DNA of 29,035 nucleotides from CAZJRQ01 sp964548535. Its GTDB lineage: Bacteria; Bacillota; Clostridia; Oscillospirales; Ruminococcaceae. The notes beneath the pieces were generated by a model that had not been told where the DNA came from, ran no database searches, and saw only the letters and a list, made by a program, of their open reading frames with translations. Both the position numbers and the translations under genes were made by a program. Below are positions 15,632 to 22,385 of this stretch, one piece after another (the first letter of the stretch is position 1; every line of letters begins with the position of its first letter). Where the stretch lies: the NCBI GenBank assembly GCA_964548535.1, contig CAZJRQ010000029.1, forward strand, positions 1 to 29,035, read 5' to 3'.

Positions 15632-16726
15632 ATGATGAAGGACGTTATCAAAACCCAGCAGTCAAATGATGAATATAAAACGATAAACGGTCAGCGAATG
15701 AAAGTAAATCGCCGAAAAAGAAGAAGTAATTTAAAAAGCTTTTATGCTCTAGCAATTATTTTTGCGGCGATGATACTGATGGTTTTGTGCATGACGATCT
15801 TTTTTAATATAAAAAGAATTAACGTAAATGGAGCAGAAGTCTATTCGAGAGATCAAATAATGCTGATAGGCGGAGTTTCACTTGACGATAATTTGGTAAG
15901 AACTAATACAGATGTTGTTGAAAAACGACTATCGGAGAACTTAGCGTATATTGATGATGTCAAAGTTACAAAAGTATATCCGTCAACAATGACAATAGAA
16001 ATTACGCAGGCTGAAAAAGCAGTTGAAATTGAACATAAAGGCAAGTATTATGTTATGTCAAAGTCGGGGAAAATCCTTGAATCTGGCAATGATACACATA
16101 ATAAAAAACTCCCGCTTGTAAAAGGTTTTGAGCTTAAAAGCTTGAGTCCAAATCAAAAGGTTGAATCGGAGGACGCCTTTAAAACTAAAATTTTGACGGA
16201 AATGCTAGATAAAATTGAAAATCTGGAATTCAAGAAAATCAAAGTTATTGACTTGACCGATAGAGCTGATATCACACTGGATTACGATGGCAGAATTGAA
16301 ATTTTGCTCGGCAGTTCGGTTGATATGGACTATAAATTAACATATATTAAGGCTGTAATTGAGAAAAGTCTAGCAGACGGCTTTAATGGAACAATACGAT
16401 ATAACGGATTAACAAGCGGTATTTCGGCTATCCCTAGTACGGATAGCAGTTCAAAAACTGATAAAAAAGATGACGAAAAGTCCGAAAACAGCGGTGCAGA
16501 TGATAGTAGTGCAAATGATGTTGAAGATAGTTCGTCACAGGCTAATGTTGATGCAAATACCGATGTTGTTACTCAGCCAACAGAACCATCACAGGGAAAT
16601 TATGATGATAGCCAAGCAGAAAATAATACAGGTGTTGATGAAAATGGCGAGTATAGTGGCTGGCAGCAAGGTGCCGATGATGTTACTGATGACGATCAAA
16701 CAACACCGCAGCAGCAAATTTGGTGA
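15632..16726 (+). CDS. ftsQ: FtsQ/DivIB-type division protein with long acidic C-terminal tail
   Basis: Bitopic divisome protein that works with FtsL/DivIC to control septal wall synthesis. The 364-residue product has a basic cytoplasmic N-terminus (ending KVNRRKRR), a membrane segment at about 36-58 and a POTRA domain at about 59-127 (FNIKRINVNG to VYPSTMTIEI). A beta-domain runs to about residue 266. The last ~96 residues form a low-complexity tail rich in Asp, Ser, Glu and Gln. AAGGAAG lies upstream of two adjacent ATG codons, 15632 and 15635; either could start. It is encoded between murA and ftsZ; no ftsA is present. Confidence 0.93.
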   Translation: MMKDVIKTQQSNDEYKTINGQRMKVNRRKRRSNLKSFYALAIIFAAMILMVLCMTIFFNIKRINVNGAEVYSRDQIMLIGGVSLDDNLVRTNTDVVEKRLSENLAYIDDVKVTKVYPSTMTIEITQAEKAVEIEHKGKYYVMSKSGKILESGNDTHNKKLPLVKGFELKSLSPNQKVESEDAFKTKILTEMLDKIENLEFKKIKVIDLTDRADITLDYDGRIEILLGSSVDMDYKLTYIKAVIEKSLADGFNGTIRYNGLTSGISAIPSTDSSSKTDKKDDEKSENSGADDSSANDVEDSSSQANVDANTDVVTQPTEPSQGNYDDSQAENNTGVDENGEYSGWQQGADDVTDDDQTTPQQQIW

Positions 16727-16851
16727 TTTTTATCGTGAAATAATAGATACAATTTTATAGATGACTTTGTATAATGTGTACAAAAAAATCGTCATATCTT
16801 GTCGGTTAATATATTTTTAATAAAAAATTCAGAAAGCGTTAAATCAACTGC

Positions 16852-16880
16852 TTTACATTTGTCGGATTATATGTTAAAAT
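16852..16880 (+). promoter_or_regulatory. Promoter of ftsZ
   Basis: TTTACA (16852-16857), a 17-base spacer and TAAAAT (16875-16880), about 100 bases before the ftsZ start. No terminator-like structure with a T tract is visible between ftsQ and this site, so ftsZ may also be reached by read-through. Confidence 0.6.
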
Positions 16881-16983
16881 AACAATATATCTATTTCAAT
16901 GAAATGTTACGAGATTTGCGTTGAGATTTTGTGTGAAAATTACAGAAATTAGCTATAAAATGCAAAATAGGAGGATGTCAAAT

Positions 16984-18108
16984 ATGTCATATGAATACGT
17001 AGAGGCGCCAGTAGAGGGTGCAAGAATTAAGGTTATAGGCGTTGGCGGCGGCGGCGGAAACGCGCTTAACTGTATCGCTGGTGCAGGTATTACCGGAAAC
17101 GTTGAATATATTGCAGTTAATACTGATATTCAGGCACTAAAAGGTTCAAAGGCTACTGAGAAGATTCAGATTGGATCAAAGTTAACACATGGCCTAGGAG
17201 CTGGAGCAAAGCCTGAAATTGGTGAGGCATCTGCTCAGGAAAGCAGAGATGAAATTGCAGAAGTAATCAAAGATGCTGATATGATTTTCATTACTGCTGG
17301 TATGGGAGGCGGAACTGGAACTGGTGCTGCTCCTGTTGTTGCAGAAGTTGCTAAGGAAATGAATAAGCTTACAATAGGCGTAGTTACAAAGCCATTTAAC
17401 TTTGAAGGACCAAAGAAAATGGAAAAGGCAGAGCAGGGAATTGCTTCAATGCTTTCTAATGTAGACGCTCTAATTGTAATTCCAAATCAGAACTTGCTAA
17501 AGGGCGGCCAGAAATTGACAATGCGTCAGTCATATGCGCTAGCTGATGAAGTTTTGAAAACTGATGTAATTTCAATTGCTGAGATTATAACCAGACATGA
17601 TGATATCAATGTTGACTTTGCAGATATCACAACAATTATTAAGGATGCAGGCTTTGCACATATGGCAATTGGCCATGGTGAGGGCAAGGATAAGGTTCAA
17701 GAGGTTGTTGCACAGGTTATCGCAAGCGAGCTTTTGGAAACTTCACTTCGCGGCGCAAAGAGATTGCTTGTTAACATCACAATGTCTGAGGATATTGTTG
17801 TTGACGAGATTGATGAGTTGACAAATGCAATTACAGAGGCAGTTGATCCTGATGCTGAAATCATCTTTGGTAATGGTTATGACTCAAATGCAACAGATGA
17901 AGTTTATGTAACAGTAATCGCTGCAGATTTTGAAAAGTCAAGCAAGCCAGCAGCTGAGGATCCAGTAAAGGCGGCTTTTTCTGCAAATTTTAAGGTAGCA
18001 GCTGACGATGCTAAGGCTGACGCTGAGGCAATGCACAAGGCTGGTGTTAAGGCTGCTGACAACCCAAATTATTATGATGATATTTTTAACATCTTTAAGA
18101 ATAAATAA
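16984..18108 (+). CDS. ftsZ: Cell division protein FtsZ
   Basis: Tubulin-like GTPase that forms the Z ring. The start is set at ATG 16984, nine bases after AGGAGG (16969-16974); ATG 16975 touches the ribosome site and TTG 16921 has none. The product has 374 residues. GTP-binding features: GGGGGNALN near residue 21-29, the tubulin signature GGGTGTG at 108-114 and the T7 loop NVDFADI. The variable linker is Ala/Asp/Lys-rich. The C-terminal peptide, which usually binds FtsA/SepF, ends in YYDDIFNIFKNK; it keeps acidic and hydrophobic positions but lacks the usual Ile-Pro-x-Phe core. A strong terminator hairpin follows. Confidence 0.98.
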   Translation: MSYEYVEAPVEGARIKVIGVGGGGGNALNCIAGAGITGNVEYIAVNTDIQALKGSKATEKIQIGSKLTHGLGAGAKPEIGEASAQESRDEIAEVIKDADMIFITAGMGGGTGTGAAPVVAEVAKEMNKLTIGVVTKPFNFEGPKKMEKAEQGIASMLSNVDALIVIPNQNLLKGGQKLTMRQSYALADEVLKTDVISIAEIITRHDDINVDFADITTIIKDAGFAHMAIGHGEGKDKVQEVVAQVIASELLETSLRGAKRLLVNITMSEDIVVDEIDELTNAITEAVDPDAEIIFGNGYDSNATDEVYVTVIAADFEKSSKPAAEDPVKAAFSANFKVAADDAKADAEAMHKAGVKAADNPNYYDDIFNIFKNK

Positions 18109-18118
18109 GTAATGATTG

Positions 18119-18150
18119 GTAAGGGGCGGACTGATATGTTCGTCCCTTAC
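18119..18150 (+). terminator. Terminator-like hairpin after ftsZ
   Basis: A 13-bp stem (18119-18131 with 18138-18150, with G-U pairs) and loop TGATAT. It is followed by a short T-containing run, not a pure T tract. A second 8-bp hairpin TTGTTTGA/TCAAACAA (18157-18164 with 18171-18178) follows. Confidence 0.7.
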
Positions 18151-18220
18151 TTTAAATTGTTTGATTTTTGTCAAACAAAATCGGACAAGCGCGAGAATTT
18201 TTAGCTGTTAGCAAATAAAC

Positions 18221-18249
18221 TTGACAATGTATTAAATGGTTGATATAAT
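18221..18249 (+). promoter_or_regulatory. Distal promoter of divIVA
   Basis: Consensus TTGACA (18221-18226), a 17-base spacer and TATAAT (18244-18249) preceded by TGA, an extended -10. The expected start near 18256 gives a leader of about 200 bases in which I see no ORF with a ribosome site. Confidence 0.85.
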
Positions 18250-18394
18250 ATAAACAATGGGTGCATATACATAGTTTATTAGATGTGCAAAGTAATTTTG
18301 TCTGTATTGTTTAAAGAATGTGGTACAAAATGAATAAAAATAAATTCAAAAATTTGTTTAAGATGATAATAATTTTTAAATTTTAATAAATCAG

Positions 18395-18423
18395 TTGAAA
18401 AATGTTTAATAATATAGTATAAT
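18395..18423 (+). promoter_or_regulatory. Proximal promoter of divIVA
   Basis: TTGAAA (18395-18400), a 17-base spacer and TATAAT (18418-18423); the expected start is near 18430, 27 bases before the start codon. The 305 bases between ftsZ and divIVA hold otherwise only the ftsZ hairpins. Confidence 0.7.
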
Positions 18424-18456
18424 AAGTTAAAACTTTATATCTTTGGAGGAATTGAT

Positions 18457-19410
18457 ATGTCAAATAGTGGATATCTAAGAACTGTACGTATGGGCGGATT
18501 TGATAAGTCTGACGTATTGTCTTATGTCGATGAACTAAACTCAAAAATTTATAATCTTGAATCAACTGTAAATGATCAGCAGGAAACTATTGATCGTCTA
18601 GAGCAGACAAGCGGAGTTGTCCATGAAGATTTCGAGGGCAAGGAAGAACTTGAGAAAAAGATTGAAGAAGCAAAGAATAAAATCGCTGAATTGATGGCGT
18701 CTGTTGATACAATGAAGGTTCAAATTGTTGACTATGAGCAACAGATTACTGAAAAGGATTCTGAGCTTGAAAAGAACAAAATTGATATTGAAGATTTGAC
18801 AGAAAAGCTAGAGCATGCTGAAGCAAATGCAGGAGATGCAGGCGCATCAACATTTGACTTGGGCAGCGTGTTTGTTGAGGCACAAAATACAGCTAATAAG
18901 GTTGTATCTGAGGCTAAAAAAGCAGCTAAGCAGATGGAAAATGACGCACAGCAGCTACAGGTTCAGGTTCTTGATGAGGCAAATGCACAGGCTGAGAAGA
19001 TTGTTACTTCAGCTAAGGCTGAGGCTGATAATACTTTGGAAACTGCTAGAGCTAGTGCATCTACAATGATAGTAACAGCTAAAAACGAGGCAGATTCACT
19101 TACTGCTAACGCTAAAGCACAGGCTGAAAAACTTACTTCTGAAGCAAGTGCAAAGGCATCTGAGGTTACAACTTCTGCACAGTCTAAGGCTGATAAACTT
19201 ATCGCTGATGCTACAAATGAGGCTGGAATTATTCGTTCAAAATCAGCTGATCTTAGAACAACAGTTAAGAAGGAATTCTCTTCACTTGACGAGAATATTG
19301 GTAAGCTAATTACATCACTTAACGATTTGTACGGTTCAAGTATTGGCTCTGTAAATGTTGCTCGAGAGCTTATTGATGAAGGTTTGGCTCTTGTAGATGG
19401 AAATGAATAA
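18457..19410 (+). CDS. divIVA: DivIVA-like coiled-coil protein
   Basis: Probable polar/septal scaffold that senses membrane curvature. The 317-residue product begins with a DivIVA-like N-terminal block (GYLRTVRMGGFDKSDVLSYV), then a first coiled coil (about residues 27-125) and a short Gly/Ala linker. A second long Ala/Glu/Lys-rich coil (about 140-265) follows, with a heptad-like AKAEAD/ASAKAS pattern, and a short C-terminal helix ends the protein. It is longer than the B. subtilis protein, as in many clostridia and actinobacteria. TTTGGAGGA lies before ATG 18457. Two promoters precede it. The last 14 bases overlap the fumarase gene. Confidence 0.85.
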   Translation: MSNSGYLRTVRMGGFDKSDVLSYVDELNSKIYNLESTVNDQQETIDRLEQTSGVVHEDFEGKEELEKKIEEAKNKIAELMASVDTMKVQIVDYEQQITEKDSELEKNKIDIEDLTEKLEHAEANAGDAGASTFDLGSVFVEAQNTANKVVSEAKKAAKQMENDAQQLQVQVLDEANAQAEKIVTSAKAEADNTLETARASASTMIVTAKNEADSLTANAKAQAEKLTSEASAKASEVTTSAQSKADKLIADATNEAGIIRSKSADLRTTVKKEFSSLDENIGKLITSLNDLYGSSIGSVNVARELIDEGLALVDGNE

Positions 19411-19966
19411 TTCATCAAAAATAGCAAGGATAAATGTTGAGGATTTAAGAGCACGAGCAAGTGAACTTAAATGCGGAGATAAAATTTTACTGACTGGTAC
19501 AGTCTATACATCTAGAGATGCGGCACATAAGCGGTTTACAGAAATTTTGAATAATGGCGGACAATTGCCGTTTGAAATTCAAGATGCTGTTATTTACTAT
19601 GCAGGTCCAACCCCGGCGCCTGAGGGTAAACCGATTGGGTCGTGTGGTCCAACAACTTCAGGAAGAATGGATAAATTCGCCCCAAATCTGCTTGATTTAG
19701 GACTTTGCGGAATGATTGGCAAGGGTGAGCGTTCGAAGAGCGTTCGTGATGCTGTCGTTCGTAATAAGGCAATTTATTTGTGTGCGGTTGGCGGAGCTGG
19801 AGCACTAGCTTGTAATTGTATTAAGTCGTGCGAAGTAATTGCTTTCGAGGATTTGGGCTGTGAATCGGTCAAGAAACTTTATGTGGAAAATTTTCCGCTT
19901 ATTGTTGCTAATGACTGTTTTGGCGGCGATATTTTCGAGCAGGGCAGAGCAGAATATGCAGTTTGA
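19397..19966 (+). CDS. Class I (Fe-S) fumarate hydratase, beta subunit
   Basis: The C-terminal half of two-subunit class I hydro-lyases (fumarase / L-tartrate dehydratase), which interconvert fumarate and malate with an alpha subunit carrying the 4Fe-4S cluster. The 189-residue length fits the beta subunit. Hallmarks: GDKILLTGTVYTSRDAAHKR, YYAGPTPAPEG and GSCGPTTSGRMD. The start is ATG 19397 or 19403; both overlap the divIVA end and lack a strong ribosome site, suggesting translational coupling. The alpha subunit gene is not next to it or anywhere in the window, unlike the usual alpha-beta pair. Substrate (fumarate or tartrate) cannot be decided from the sequence. Confidence 0.9.
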   Translation: MEMNNSSKIARINVEDLRARASELKCGDKILLTGTVYTSRDAAHKRFTEILNNGGQLPFEIQDAVIYYAGPTPAPEGKPIGSCGPTTSGRMDKFAPNLLDLGLCGMIGKGERSKSVRDAVVRNKAIYLCAVGGAGALACNCIKSCEVIAFEDLGCESVKKLYVENFPLIVANDCFGGDIFEQGRAEYAV

Positions 19967-20022
19967 ATTTTACATTGTGTAACGTTTTTTCGAATATAAT
20001 ATAGTTTAACGGTTATAATTAT

Positions 20023-20056
20023 CAGGGAGTGGTGTTTAACTGCTCCCTGTTTTTTT
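20023..20056 (+). terminator. Terminator after the fumarase beta subunit
   Basis: CAGGGAG (20023-20029) pairs with CTCCCTG (20043-20049), followed by seven T (20050-20056). Confidence 0.9.
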
Positions 20057-20148
20057 ATAGCATGTTAGTTATATTTACTATTATTTCAAGAATTAATATG
20101 TGAAATGTTACAAAAAAGTTTAAGAGTTAATTATTTCTTAAAAAATGC

Positions 20149-20177
20149 TTGACAATATATTGTTTGCATGATATTAT
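20149..20177 (+). promoter_or_regulatory. Promoter of the sigma factor gene
   Basis: TTGACA (20149-20154), a 17-base spacer and TATTAT (20172-20177) preceded by TGA, an extended -10. The expected start is near 20184. Confidence 0.8.
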
Positions 20178-20215
20178 TAGTGTAAGTCGTGTGGAGTAAT
20201 TGGTGGGGTTGTGTT

Positions 20216-20794
20216 TTGAAGAATAGAAAATTGCTTGATAAAGAATCAATTGAATTACTTTCTGATGAGGAATTGGTTTTGTTAGCGAGTGAGAATGATA
20301 TAGAGGCAACTCATGAGATTATTTCAAGGTTTAATTATACAATAAACCAAAGGGCGAAGTCGTTTGCAAAAGGTGCGAGTGATGACTTAGCGCAGGAAGG
20401 CTTGATGGCATTACTGATGGCGATTAAGACTTATGATTCTAGTAATGGTGTAAAGTTTTTGACCTATGCAAATACTTGTATAAAAAACAGAATGATATTG
20501 ACTTTTAAAAAAGATAATAAATTGAATTCAAAGGAAAGAGCAGAAGTCACTGAAGAGATTGCAGATTGTGACAGCACGTATATTCCTGAGAATGTTTTAT
20601 TAGAAAAAGAATGGCTGGATGAAGTTTTTGACAAAGTCTATTCAACTCTATCAGAGCTTGAGTGGAACGTATTTCAACTGTACTTATCGGGTTTGGCTTA
20701 TAATCAAATAGCATTGAAAATGGAAATTTCCGTTAAAGTTGTAGATAATGCGATGCAGAGAGTTAGGCGAAAACTAAAGGTTGTTTTGAGATGA
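20216..20794 (+). CDS. sigH: SigH-like sigma-70 family factor
   Basis: RNA polymerase sigma factor resembling SigH of spore formers, which drives stationary-phase and early sporulation or competence genes. The start is placed at TTG 20216, seven bases after GGTGGGG (20202-20208); the in-frame GTG 20189 lies only about five bases after the predicted transcription start. The 192-residue product begins with SDEELVLLASEND and shows region 2 (DLAQEGLMALLMAIKTYDSSNGVKF, with the LTYANTCIKNRMI block) and region 4 (LSELEWNVFQLYLSGLAYNQIA to VDNAMQRVRRKL, a helix-turn-helix). These match SigH in order and spacing, but the protein is divergent and shorter. Neighbours do not include the usual rpmG-secE-nusG. 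Confidence 0.82.
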   Translation: MKNRKLLDKESIELLSDEELVLLASENDIEATHEIISRFNYTINQRAKSFAKGASDDLAQEGLMALLMAIKTYDSSNGVKFLTYANTCIKNRMILTFKKDNKLNSKERAEVTEEIADCDSTYIPENVLLEKEWLDEVFDKVYSTLSELEWNVFQLYLSGLAYNQIALKMEISVKVVDNAMQRVRRKLKVVLR

Positions 20795-20821
20795 TTGTAA
20801 AAATTTAATTCTGCATTGTAT

Positions 20822-20890
20822 GGCCAGGTAGCTTAATTACAGAGCGTTGTTTTCAAAGGCAAAGGTGTCGGTGTAAGTCCGACTACGGCA
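20822..20890 (+). ncRNA. tRNA-like element, degenerate or unusual
   Basis: A cloverleaf-like order of arms is visible. D-stem GCTT/GAGC (20831-20834, 20842-20845) has loop AATTACA. A 5-bp anticodon-like stem TTGTT/GGCAA (20847-20851, 20858-20862) has a six-base loop TTCAAA. A perfect T-stem GTCGG/CCGAC (20867-20871, 20879-20883) has a seven-base loop TGTAAGT. The 3' side of an acceptor (TACGGCA) is present, but the 5' side (GGCCAGG) pairs at only three or four positions. The D loop lacks the conserved GG and the T loop lacks TTC, so it is not a normal tRNA. TTAC in the D loop is complementary to GTAA in the T loop. It may be a decayed tRNA or a tRNA-shaped element in the sigH transcript. Confidence 0.4.
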
Positions 20891-20920
20891 CATTTTAAAA
20901 TTTTAGCGAGGTATAAAAGT

Positions 20921-21199
20921 ATGTACGAAGACAAGACATTAGTTTGTAAGGATTGCGGTAGCGAATTTGTTTTTACAGCAGGAGAGCAAGAGTTTTACGC
21001 TGAGAAAGGCTTTGTAAACGAGCCACAGAGATGTAAATCATGCCGTGATTCAAGAAAGAACGCTTCTAAGACTGAGAGACAGATGTACACAGCAACATGT
21101 GCTTCATGTGGTGGAGAGGCAACAATTCCTTTCCAGCCAAGAGAAGACAGACCTGTATACTGCAGTGAGTGTTTTGCAAAGATGAAAGAAGAATATTAA
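20921..21199 (+). CDS. Small protein with two zinc ribbons
   Basis: The 92-residue product has four CxxC knuckles (CKDC, CKSC, CASC, CSEC), enough for two zinc ribbons. The first pair spans a conserved FVFTAGEQEFYAEKGFVNEP block known from zinc-binding domain proteins of Firmicutes; the second resembles the CxxCG-type ribbon shared with cold-shock and RNA-related proteins. No membrane segment. ATG 20921 is preceded by GCGAGG. It probably shares a transcript with sigH and the tRNA-like element. The molecular role is unknown; a nucleic-acid or RNA polymerase partner is only a guess. Confidence 0.85.
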   Translation: MYEDKTLVCKDCGSEFVFTAGEQEFYAEKGFVNEPQRCKSCRDSRKNASKTERQMYTATCASCGGEATIPFQPREDRPVYCSECFAKMKEEY

Positions 21200-21207
21200 T
21201 TCTTTTT

Positions 21208-21235
21208 GAGCTGCCTTTAAGGCGGCTCTTTTTTT
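21208..21235 (+). terminator. Terminator after the zinc-ribbon gene
   Basis: GAGCTGCC (21208-21215) pairs with GGCGGCTC (21221-21228, one G-U), loop TTTAA, followed by seven T. Confidence 0.93.
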
Positions 21236-21257
21236 GTGCTAAATTTCAAAAATGCTA

Positions 21258-21286
21258 TTGCAATTTTTGTTGAAATTGGTTATAAT
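21258..21286 (+). promoter_or_regulatory. Promoter of the DUF1858-type gene
   Basis: TTGCAA (21258-21263), a 17-base spacer and TATAAT (21281-21286). Confidence 0.7.
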
Positions 21287-21349
21287 ATATCTATAGGAAA
21301 AAACAATTGTTTTTAAATGGAAATGTAAAAGTCGAAAGGAGTTTTTAAA

Positions 21350-21550
21350 ATGGCATTTGTCGTAACAAAAGATACAATTATTGGTGATATCATGGATCAT
21401 GATGAAACTACTGCTAAATATTTCACAGAAATGGGAATGCATTGTCTATATTGCCCATCTTCAAGAGGCGAAACTCTTGAACAGGCTTGCATGGTGCATG
21501 GCGTTGATGTTGAAGATATGCTAGAAAAGCTAAATGCTCATCTTGCATAA
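21350..21550 (+). CDS. DUF1858-type redox-disulfide domain protein, 66 residues
   Basis: A small cytoplasmic protein with the layout of the family described as hybrid-cluster-protein-associated redox disulfide domain: KDTIIGDIMDHDETTAKYF, then GMHCLYCPSS with a CxxCP pair, then a helix with a third Cys (EQACMVHGVDVEDMLEKLN). GAAAGGAG lies before ATG 21350. It has its own promoter. The CxxC pair could cycle between thiol and disulfide, in keeping with an anaerobe, but no hybrid cluster protein gene is in the window. Function otherwise unknown. Confidence 0.88.
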   Translation: MAFVVTKDTIIGDIMDHDETTAKYFTEMGMHCLYCPSSRGETLEQACMVHGVDVEDMLEKLNAHLA

Positions 21551-21593
21551 TTAAAAATATCGGACAGTGTGGCTCACAGTCTGAATACTGTTA

Positions 21594-21639
21594 AAATTAC
21601 GCTGTTCGCAGTCTTGTGACTATTCGAACGGCGTAATTT
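21594..21639 (+). other. Long hairpin between the DUF1858-type gene and trmK
   Basis: AAATTACGCTGTTCG (21594-21608) pairs with CGAACGGCGTAATTT (21625-21639), 15 bp with one T-G pair. An inner AGTC/GACT stem (21610-21613 with 21618-21621) is closed by TTGT. No T tract follows at once on either strand, so it is not a typical terminator. Confidence 0.75.
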
Positions 21640-21688
21640 AGCATTTGGAAATTTTTATATAATGAAATTAATTAATGGGAGAATTTTT

Positions 21689-22366
21689 ATGAATGACCGC
21701 AGACTTCTTGCTTGTTCAAAATTGATAAAGGGCAGAAAAGCTGTAGATGTCGGCACTGACCATGGGTATCTTGCCGCTTATTTGATAACTGAAAATATAT
21801 GCGAAAGCTGTGTTGCTTGCGACGTTAATGAAAAACCGCTTGCTTGTGCTACCGAAACTGTCAGTAAACTTGGACTGCAAGATCAAATTTCGATTGTTCT
21901 GTCGGACGGTCTTGACAATATTTGTCCAGACGGCGTGACGGATGTTATAATGGCTGGAATGGGCGGAGAGCTTATTTCTGCACTGCTTGAAAAGGCAGAT
22001 TGGCTGAAGAAAAACCGAGTTAATCTCGTGCTGCAGACGATGACTAAGCCGGAAGTTTTGAGAAAATGGCTTTATGATAATAATTTTCAAGTCGAGCGTG
22101 AAATCGCCTGTGAGGACGGTCGATTTGTATATTCAGTAATGCAGGCGGTTTATTCGGATAAAGGGTTAGATTATCCTTGTGATGATATTTATTTGCATGG
22201 CGGACGAGTTGATGTCAGTGACGAGTACGGTGTGAAATATCTGAATAAGCAGGCTGATAGAGCACAAACGGCTGGTGAGGGAATGCTTAAATCTGACTAT
22301 AAAAAACTGCAGGGCGAGCAGATGATTGAAACGGCGAAAAAGCTTAGAGATATAGCTAAAGGCTAG
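21689..22366 (+). CDS. trmK: tRNA (adenine(22)-N1)-methyltransferase TrmK
   Basis: SAM-dependent enzyme that makes m1A22 in the D arm of tRNA. The start is set at ATG 21689, behind GGGAGA; an in-frame ATG at 21662 has no site. The product has 225 residues. It shows the class I methyltransferase motif VDVGTDHGYLAAYL (about residues 19-32), CDVNEKPL, the DGL block and the family GMGGELI loop. The adjacent downstream gene is Nif3-like, the same pair as B. subtilis yqfN (trmK) and yqfO, which supports the call. Confidence 0.95.
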   Translation: MNDRRLLACSKLIKGRKAVDVGTDHGYLAAYLITENICESCVACDVNEKPLACATETVSKLGLQDQISIVLSDGLDNICPDGVTDVIMAGMGGELISALLEKADWLKKNRVNLVLQTMTKPEVLRKWLYDNNFQVEREIACEDGRFVYSVMQAVYSDKGLDYPCDDIYLHGGRVDVSDEYGVKYLNKQADRAQTAGEGMLKSDYKKLQGEQMIETAKKLRDIAKG

Positions 22367-22385
22367 TCGGCGAAAGGAAACTGAT

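Noticed and set aside
16921..16983. Upstream TTG start of FtsZ
   Set aside because: No ribosome site; ATG 16984 with AGGAGG gives a normal FtsZ start.
18963..19460. 165-residue minus-strand ORF opposite divIVA
   Set aside because: Ala/Ser-rich mirror of the Ala/Glu coiled-coil codons; no ribosome site, and it runs across the divIVA-fumarase overlap.
20822..20890. Functional selenocysteine or suppressor tRNA with anticodon TCA
   Set aside because: A seven-base loop TTTCAAA can be drawn, but the stem then fails to pair, and the long variable arm and extended acceptor of tRNA-Sec are missing.
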